Assembly (NCBI GenBank): GCA_029008595.1
Contig: JAQXJH010000060.1
Location: 1-38,412 of the forward strand
Origin: Bacillota bacterium
GTDB taxonomy: Bacteria; Bacillota; Clostridia; Oscillospirales; Acutalibacteraceae
DNA length: 38,412 bases
Direction: 5' to 3'
The notes under the pieces: generated by a model
What the model was told of the DNA's origin: nothing
Seen by the model: the letters and a program-made list of their open reading frames with translations, nothing else
The model's database searches: none
Made by a program: the position numbers and the translations under genes
Shown: piece after piece, positions 33,389 to 38,412 of the stretch
How positions within the stretch are numbered: the first letter of the stretch is position 1
Layout: every line of letters starts with the position of its first letter

Positions 33389-35131
33389 TCAGGCATTTTC
33401 TTCCCCGTCAAACTGCATATTGTAATACTCTGCATACAATCCGTTCTTTGCAAGCAGTTCTTCATGCGTTCCGCGCTCCTGAATGCCCTCGTCATTGATG
33501 ACCAGGATCTCATCCGCATTGCGGATCGTGCTGAGCCGGTGCGCGATCACCAGCGTAGTCCGACCGACGGAAAGCTGCTCCAGCGCCTGCTGAATATGCC
33601 GCTCGCTTTCATTGTCCAGCGCGGAGGTGGCTTCGTCCAGAATCAGGATCTTCGGATTTTTCAGGAACACGCGGGCAATTGCGATGCGCTGTTTCTGGCC
33701 GCCGGAAAGCCGCACGCCGCGTTCGCCTGCGCTGGTGTCATATCCCTGCGGCAGCGACAGGATAAAATCATGAATGTTGGCGCGCTTGGCGGCGGCAACC
33801 AGCTCCTCTTCGGTAGCATCCGGTTTTCCGTACAGGATATTTTCTCGGATGGTTCCGCCGAACAGATAAACATCCTGCTGAACGATACCGATCGCAGCGC
33901 GAAGCGATTGCAGCGTCAGTCCGCGGATATCGCTCCCATCGACCGTTATGCTGCCATCGGTCACGTCATAAAAGCGGGGGATCAGGGAGCAGATGGTGGT
34001 TTTTCCCCCGCCGGAGGGGCCGACCAGTGCAACGGTTTTGCCGCTTGGAATCGAAAAATTCACATGCTGCAGCACATGCTCGCCGTTGCTGTAGCCAAAC
34101 GAAACGTCATGAAACGCGATCTCGCCTTTTACGTCGGAGAGGGGAGCGGCGTCGGGAGCATCGACGATCTCCGGCTCGGTATCGATCACTTCGAGAAAAC
34201 GCCGGAATCCGGCAAAACCCTTCTGGAACATTTCCGTAAAATTGATCAGCGTTTCGATCGGTCCCATGAAAATATTGATGTACAGCACATACAGAACGAG
34301 ATCGGAAAGCGTCAGCGAGCCGTTTGCAATCGAAATGCCGCCTGTTACCAGAACAGCGGTATAAAGAATACCGAGGAAAAAGGCGTTTCCGGCGTGGAAT
34401 TGTCCCATCACGCGGTAGTTGCTGTTTTTGGATTCCAGAAACTGCTCGTTGGTTCTGCGGAACTTTTCCTGTTCCAGCGCCTCGTTGCCAAAGGATTTTA
34501 CTACGCGGATGCCGGAAAGGCTGTCCTGTACACGGGCGTTGACCTTCGCGATCTTTTTTCGATTGTCCATAAAGGTCGACCGCATCTTTTCATTTTGGAA
34601 CAGAGAAAAAACCACCATCACTGCCGTGACTGCGATCAGGATCAGCGTCATTCTGACGTTCACCAGCATCAGCAGAACAAAGGATCCGATAATTTTCAGC
34701 AGGGAGATAAAAATATTTTCCGGCCCGTGATGCGCCAGCTCTGAAATGTCAAACAGATCGGAGAGCAGCTTGCTCATCATTTCGCCGGTGTTGTTTTTGT
34801 CGTAATAGGAAAACGAAAGGCTCTGCAGATGATCGAACAGATCCTGCCGCATATTGCTTTCCATTCTGGCGCCCATGATATGGCCCCACGTGGTGATAAA
34901 ATACTGGCAGCCGAACCGGATCAGATACAGAACCAGCATTCCGCCGCCGATCCAGAAAACCCACCGCAGGATCTCTTCTCCGGGCCGGGTAAAAAGCCCC
35001 TTGGTCAGTCCGTTCAAAATCTGCGGAAACACCAGGTCGATGGCTGAAAGAAGCAGAGCGCAGAACATATCGAACCAGAACAGAAATTTATATGGTTTAT
35101 AGTAGCTGATAAACCGTTTTAAGATCCGCAT
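33389..35131 (-). CDS. ABC exporter half-transporter (membrane domain fused to ATPase)
   Basis: A 580-residue type IV (MsbA/LmrA-like) exporter subunit. About six membrane spans fill the first 300 residues, beginning RILKRFISYYKPYK. The ATPase domain has Walker A VGPSGGGKTTIC, Q-loop QQDVYLF, the signature LSGGQKQRIAIAR, Walker B ILILDEATSALD and the His in IAHRLSTI. Substrate cannot be read from sequence; homologues export lipids, peptides or drugs. It has no partner half-transporter next to it, so it likely works as a homodimer. The ATG at 35131 follows AGGAGGAA; the frame is open further upstream through the promoter, which is not credible. Confidence 0.95.
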   Translation of the reverse strand: MRILKRFISYYKPYKFLFWFDMFCALLLSAIDLVFPQILNGLTKGLFTRPGEEILRWVFWIGGGMLVLYLIRFGCQYFITTWGHIMGARMESNMRQDLFDHLQSLSFSYYDKNNTGEMMSKLLSDLFDISELAHHGPENIFISLLKIIGSFVLLMLVNVRMTLILIAVTAVMVVFSLFQNEKMRSTFMDNRKKIAKVNARVQDSLSGIRVVKSFGNEALEQEKFRRTNEQFLESKNSNYRVMGQFHAGNAFFLGILYTAVLVTGGISIANGSLTLSDLVLYVLYINIFMGPIETLINFTEMFQKGFAGFRRFLEVIDTEPEIVDAPDAAPLSDVKGEIAFHDVSFGYSNGEHVLQHVNFSIPSGKTVALVGPSGGGKTTICSLIPRFYDVTDGSITVDGSDIRGLTLQSLRAAIGIVQQDVYLFGGTIRENILYGKPDATEEELVAAAKRANIHDFILSLPQGYDTSAGERGVRLSGGQKQRIAIARVFLKNPKILILDEATSALDNESERHIQQALEQLSVGRTTLVIAHRLSTIRNADEILVINDEGIQERGTHEELLAKNGLYAEYYNMQFDGEENA

Positions 35132-35174
35132 AAAAGTTCCTCCTGCCGTATACTGAAAACTTGATGATTCATTT

Positions 35175-35203
35175 ATTATAGCCGATTGTGCCGGCGCTTG
35201 CAA
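35175..35203 (-). promoter_or_regulatory. Promoter of the ABC exporter gene
   Basis: On the minus strand TTGCAA (35198-35203), 17 bases, TATAAT (35175-35180). Confidence 0.82.
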
Positions 35204-35242
35204 GTTATTGACCGCCTGTCCGCCGGGGAGACCTGTGAGCCC

Positions 35243-35271
35243 TTGAATTTTCCAGCACAAACTGGTATGAT
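35243..35271 (+). promoter_or_regulatory. Promoter of the Ser/Ala-tail protein and P-type ATPase genes
   Basis: TTGAAT (35243-35248), 17 bases, TATGAT (35266-35271). The leader of about 100 bases contains a small hairpin CACCG-TTC-CGGTG near 35321-35335. Confidence 0.72.
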
Positions 35272-35377
35272 TATTTCAAGCGCTGTGTTTTGCGGATCAG
35301 CGGCTGCGCCGTGCAGACACACCGTTCCGGTGAACGCGAAAAAGTTTTGAAGATATCAACCGAAAGGATGCTGCTCC

Positions 35378-35842
35378 ATGAAAGATTCACAGGAACAAAA
35401 AATAAACAGTATTTCCCGGGAAACACCCAGAGCGGACAAGCTTCACCTTTCTTATTTGCCGAAGGATGATATAAAAAGGTATCCGTTTCAGGCTCCGGCC
35501 CGCGGGCTTGCCGTATCCGGTTTTGTTTTTTCGCTGTCACATCTGTTTTTTGCCGGTCTCTTTCCGCCGTTGGCCTGTCTGGGCGTCGTTTGTTCGGTGA
35601 TCGCCTTTCTGAAAGGCAACCGGCAGAGCGTTGCCTTTCTCGGCTTGTTTTTCGGTTTGATCGGTCTGGCTTTTTCGCTATGGATCATGCAGAGGCTCGG
35701 CGGTTATGTGGTGGATCCTTCTGCTTTTCTGCAGTTGTTTGAAGATGCCTCATCGGCAGCCTCGTCGGCGTCATCGGTGTCCTCTGCTGTATCTTCTGCC
35801 GTTTCGTCTGCAGCGGCGGCAGCTTCGTCCGTTGCCGGATAA
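35378..35842 (+). CDS. Small membrane protein with Ser/Ala-only C-terminal tail
   Basis: A 154-residue protein. The first 45 residues are polar and charged, then two to three hydrophobic segments follow (about residues 48-66, 68-84 and 88-110). The pattern GLAVSGFVFSLS...LACLGVVCSVIAF resembles DUF4190-type small membrane proteins. The last 30 residues, after LQLFEDA, consist almost only of Ser and Ala with some Val. The function is unknown. The start ATG at 35378 has AAAGGA about ten bases upstream. Twenty-six bases separate it from the P-type ATPase, so the two are probably co-expressed. A role with the pump is speculation. Confidence 0.75.
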   Translation: MKDSQEQKINSISRETPRADKLHLSYLPKDDIKRYPFQAPARGLAVSGFVFSLSHLFFAGLFPPLACLGVVCSVIAFLKGNRQSVAFLGLFFGLIGLAFSLWIMQRLGGYVVDPSAFLQLFEDASSAASSASSVSSAVSSAVSSAAAAASSVAG

Positions 35843-35868
35843 CCTGAAAATTTTCGGAGAAACCATTT

Positions 35869-38322
35869 ATGAAAATCAGAAGAAAAAAGACGGAACAACC
35901 AGTCAGACCAAGCGCAGTGCGCTTTGCGCCGGATCCGCAGCAGGGTCTTTCGGCGGAACAGGCCGCACTTCACGCAAAACAGGGATATCGGAACACGCCG
36001 GTGGAACCGCCGGTGCAAACCACGGCACAGATCATTATCGCGAACGTCTGTACCTATTTCAACCTGATCTTTTTTATCATTGCATTCGCGCTTGCGCTGG
36101 TGGGTGCGTGGGTGCATATGACGTTTCTGATCGTCATCATCGCCAATACGGCGATCGGAATTATTCAGGAGATCCGATCCAAGAAGGTTCTGGATCAGCT
36201 CAATCTGCTGAATGCGCCCCGGGCGGTTGCGGTCAGGGACGGAGAACCGCTTTCTCTTCCGACGGAAGAACTGGTGCTGGACGATATCGTTGTGTTTTCC
36301 GCCGGGAACCAGATCTGTGCCGATGCGGTCGTTCGCAGCGGAGAAATTCAGGTGAACGAAGCGCTGATTACCGGCGAATCGGTGGAAATTACCAAACGAA
36401 GCGGCGATGAACTGCTTTCGGGCAGCTTTGTGGTTGCGGGAGAATGCCGCGCGCAGCTGGAGCGGGTCGGGGCGGATTCATTCGTTTCGCGCCTGACGCT
36501 GGAGTCAAAAAAATCGCGCAGGCGGGTGCAGGGCGCGATGATGAAATCGCTGACACGGCTGGTGCAGGTGATCGGCATTCTGATCCTTCCGATCGGGTTT
36601 TTCATGATCAACAATGAACATTTTGTTCTGCAGCATTCCTGGAAGGATACGGTCGTCGGAACGGCAGCCGCGCTGATCGGCATGATTCCGGAGGGGCTGT
36701 ATCTTCTGACCAGCGTGGCGCTGGCGGTCAGCGTGATGCGTCTGGCAAAAAAACAGACACTGGTGCATGAGCTGAACTGTATCGAAACGCTGGCGCGTGT
36801 CGATGTGCTGTGTGTGGATAAGACAGGAACCATCACCGAAAATAAAATGGACGTGACAGCAGTCGCGGTACTGCATCCGGAATGGGACGAAGAGAGTCTC
36901 TCTTCGGTGCTGTCTGATTTTACGGCTGCTATGTCCGGAGACAATCAGACCATGAAGGCGGTTCGTGCCCGTTTTTCTGCGGAGCACTCCCGCACGGCGC
37001 TGAAGGTTCTTCCGTTTTCGTCCTCCGTCAAATACAGTGCCGCGGCGTTTTCCGCGGCAGAATGCTATGTGCTCGGTGCACCGGAATTTATTCTGAAAGA
37101 ACGCTTTGCAGAGGTGGAGCCTGCTGTCCGTTCCTTTTCGGAAAAAGGCTGCCGGGTTCTGCTGCTTGCGCAGTGCGATGATTTTGCGGAGGACGGTTCT
37201 CTCTGCGGAACGCCTGTCCCGTTGGGGCTGGTGGCGTTGTCCAACCGGGTGCGCCCGCAGGCAAAAGAGACCTTTTCTTATTTCACGCAGCAGGGAGTGA
37301 CCATCAAGGTCATTTCGGGCGACAGCCCGATCACCGCATCGCAGGCCGCTCTGGAAGCGGGGATCCCGAACGCGGAACGGTATATCGATGCATCTCTGCT
37401 CGATACGCCGGAAAAACTGCGCGACGGGGCGGAGCGATATACGGTTTTCGGCCGCGTTACGCCGGAGCAAAAGCGAAAACTGGTGGATGCGCTGAAGGCC
37501 GCAGGTAAAACGGTTGCGATGACGGGGGACGGCGTCAACGATGTTCTGGCGCTCAAAGCGGCGGACTGCAGCGTGGCGATGGCTTCCGGGAGCGAGGTGG
37601 CGTGTCAGGTATCCCAGATCGTTCTGCTGGATTCCGATTTTTCGGCAATGCCGTCCGTCGTGGCAGAGGGCCGCAGAGTCATCAATAATATCGAGCGGAG
37701 CGCCTCACTCTTTCTGGTGAAAAATATTTTTTCATTTCTGCTTGCGCTGGTCTCCGTTTTTGTGGCATTCCGTTATCCGATCCAGCCGGTGCAGATGTCT
37801 CTTATCAGTGCGCTCACCATCGGAGCCCCGTCGTTTTTTCTTGCGCTGGAGCCAAACAGCAGTCTGGTGCGCGGAAAATTTCTGCGCAACGTGCTTTACC
37901 GTGCGGTGCCTGCCGGTCTGACAGATGTTTTTGTCGTTTTGGGAGCGGAAGCGTTTGCCTTTGCGTTCGCCATTCCGGCGGCAGAGCTTTCAACGATCTG
38001 TATGTATCTGATGGCTCTTGTCGGTTTTCTGATGCTGTTCCGGGTTTCGCGTCCGTTCAATCTGAACCGCGGTCTGCTGTACGGTGGTCTGGTTACCGTC
38101 TTTGTGTTTTCGGTGGCGCTGCTGGGCGATCTGCTGCAGCTGGCGGAGCTTTCTCTGGGCGGATGGCTTGTTTTTCTGGTGTTTGCGCTGCTGGCGGTTC
38201 CGGTGATCAGCTATTTTACCAAAGCGCTGGACTGGGTCACGGGGCGCTGCCGCAATGCGCAGGAGCGGCTGAAAAACATGTGGCTGCGCCATGTGCACAA
38301 CGGAGAACACAAAAACCCGTAA
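35869..38322 (+). CDS. Cation-translocating P-type ATPase (CtpE-like)
   Basis: An 817-residue membrane pump. The actuator motif ITGES lies near residues 167-171, the phosphorylated Asp317 in VDKTGTITEN, and the hinge motif MTGDGVNDVLALKAADC near residue 551. The membrane motif GMIPEGLYLLTSVAL, and the lack of N-terminal heavy-metal domains, exclude copper/zinc type pumps. The general pattern resembles the CtpE group, for which calcium transport has been reported, but the ion cannot be fixed by eye. Eight to ten spans are visible, with the last six after residue 610. The start at 35869 has GGAGA about nine bases upstream. Confidence 0.92.
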   Translation: MKIRRKKTEQPVRPSAVRFAPDPQQGLSAEQAALHAKQGYRNTPVEPPVQTTAQIIIANVCTYFNLIFFIIAFALALVGAWVHMTFLIVIIANTAIGIIQEIRSKKVLDQLNLLNAPRAVAVRDGEPLSLPTEELVLDDIVVFSAGNQICADAVVRSGEIQVNEALITGESVEITKRSGDELLSGSFVVAGECRAQLERVGADSFVSRLTLESKKSRRRVQGAMMKSLTRLVQVIGILILPIGFFMINNEHFVLQHSWKDTVVGTAAALIGMIPEGLYLLTSVALAVSVMRLAKKQTLVHELNCIETLARVDVLCVDKTGTITENKMDVTAVAVLHPEWDEESLSSVLSDFTAAMSGDNQTMKAVRARFSAEHSRTALKVLPFSSSVKYSAAAFSAAECYVLGAPEFILKERFAEVEPAVRSFSEKGCRVLLLAQCDDFAEDGSLCGTPVPLGLVALSNRVRPQAKETFSYFTQQGVTIKVISGDSPITASQAALEAGIPNAERYIDASLLDTPEKLRDGAERYTVFGRVTPEQKRKLVDALKAAGKTVAMTGDGVNDVLALKAADCSVAMASGSEVACQVSQIVLLDSDFSAMPSVVAEGRRVINNIERSASLFLVKNIFSFLLALVSVFVAFRYPIQPVQMSLISALTIGAPSFFLALEPNSSLVRGKFLRNVLYRAVPAGLTDVFVVLGAEAFAFAFAIPAAELSTICMYLMALVGFLMLFRVSRPFNLNRGLLYGGLVTVFVFSVALLGDLLQLAELSLGGWLVFLVFALLAVPVISYFTKALDWVTGRCRNAQERLKNMWLRHVHNGEHKNP

Positions 38323-38331
38323 AAACAGCGG

Positions 38332-38365
38332 AATGTGTAGGTTTGTCAATGATGTGTTACACATT
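38332..38365. promoter_or_regulatory. Inverted repeat near the window end
   Basis: AATGTGTA (38332-38339) is the reverse complement of TACACATT (38358-38365), and inside it ATGTGT-T-ACACAT (38352-38364) is itself a 13-base palindrome. It follows the P-type ATPase by ten bases and may be an operator or part of an upstream region for a gene beyond the window. Confidence 0.4.
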
Positions 38366-38412
38366 AGGGAAAGAAAATAAGACAGTCTTAGGCGAGATCC
38401 AGTTGAGAGGAC

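Overview
The window reads as a stretch of core chromosome from an anaerobic, low-to-moderate GC Firmicute of the class Clostridia, most plausibly Oscillospiraceae/Ruminococcaceae-like. I infer this from the gene content, not from a database match: an L-box lysine leader, a valS T-box leader, Rex, a MoxR/DUF58/transglutaminase cluster, a SpoIIM-like protein, strong AGGAGG-type ribosome sites and sigma-A promoters with 17-base spacers. Most of the DNA is GC-rich at third positions. One block (about 8.1-12.0 kb) is clearly AT-rich.

Layout. 1-1990 (minus strand): dapA (cut by the window edge) and asd, the first two committed steps of lysine/DAP synthesis, behind a lysine riboswitch with its own terminator and promoter. 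2123-3206: queA (queuosine) and its terminator. 3269-8132: a promoter and a moxR ATPase, DUF58, TgpA-like transglutaminase operon. 8118-12028: an AT-rich insert bounded by an exact 15-bp direct repeat that includes the end and stop codon of the transglutaminase gene. It holds three different polytopic membrane proteins, one ABC ATPase and a secreted or lipid-free exported protein of unknown function, all behind a perfect consensus promoter. 12044-13740: tgt (the second queuosine gene) and yajC. 13817-18336: a TIGR04086-like membrane protein, proC, a SpoIIM-like protein, a DUF624/YesL-like protein and two tandem YgjV-like paralogues. 18392-19435 (minus): galM.

19615-24984: T-box, valS, a PHP-domain phosphoesterase and folC, closed by a strong terminator. 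25088-26353 (minus): a neutral-ceramidase-like hydrolase without signal peptide. 26702-27340: a phosphoribosyltransferase-like protein with an altered PRPP loop. 27430-29370: rpsB-tsf. 29389-33369: acn-idh-rex, that is aconitase, an NAD-type isocitrate dehydrogenase-like protein and the NADH-sensing repressor Rex, which together suggest redox-linked synthesis of 2-oxoglutarate. 33389-35131 (minus): an ABC exporter half-transporter. 35378-38322: a small membrane protein with a Ser/Ala-only tail and a cation P-type ATPase.

The most unusual item is the AT-rich insert: a self-contained ABC-type membrane system with direct repeats at both ends and no recognisable integrase or transposase. Other points of interest are a terminator hairpin placed directly after the tgt promoter, a palindrome lying on the aconitase -35 box, and a 20-nt direct repeat upstream of the rpsB promoter. 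No tRNA, rRNA, CRISPR array or insertion sequence was seen. All calls come from reading motifs and base pairing by eye; no search was run.
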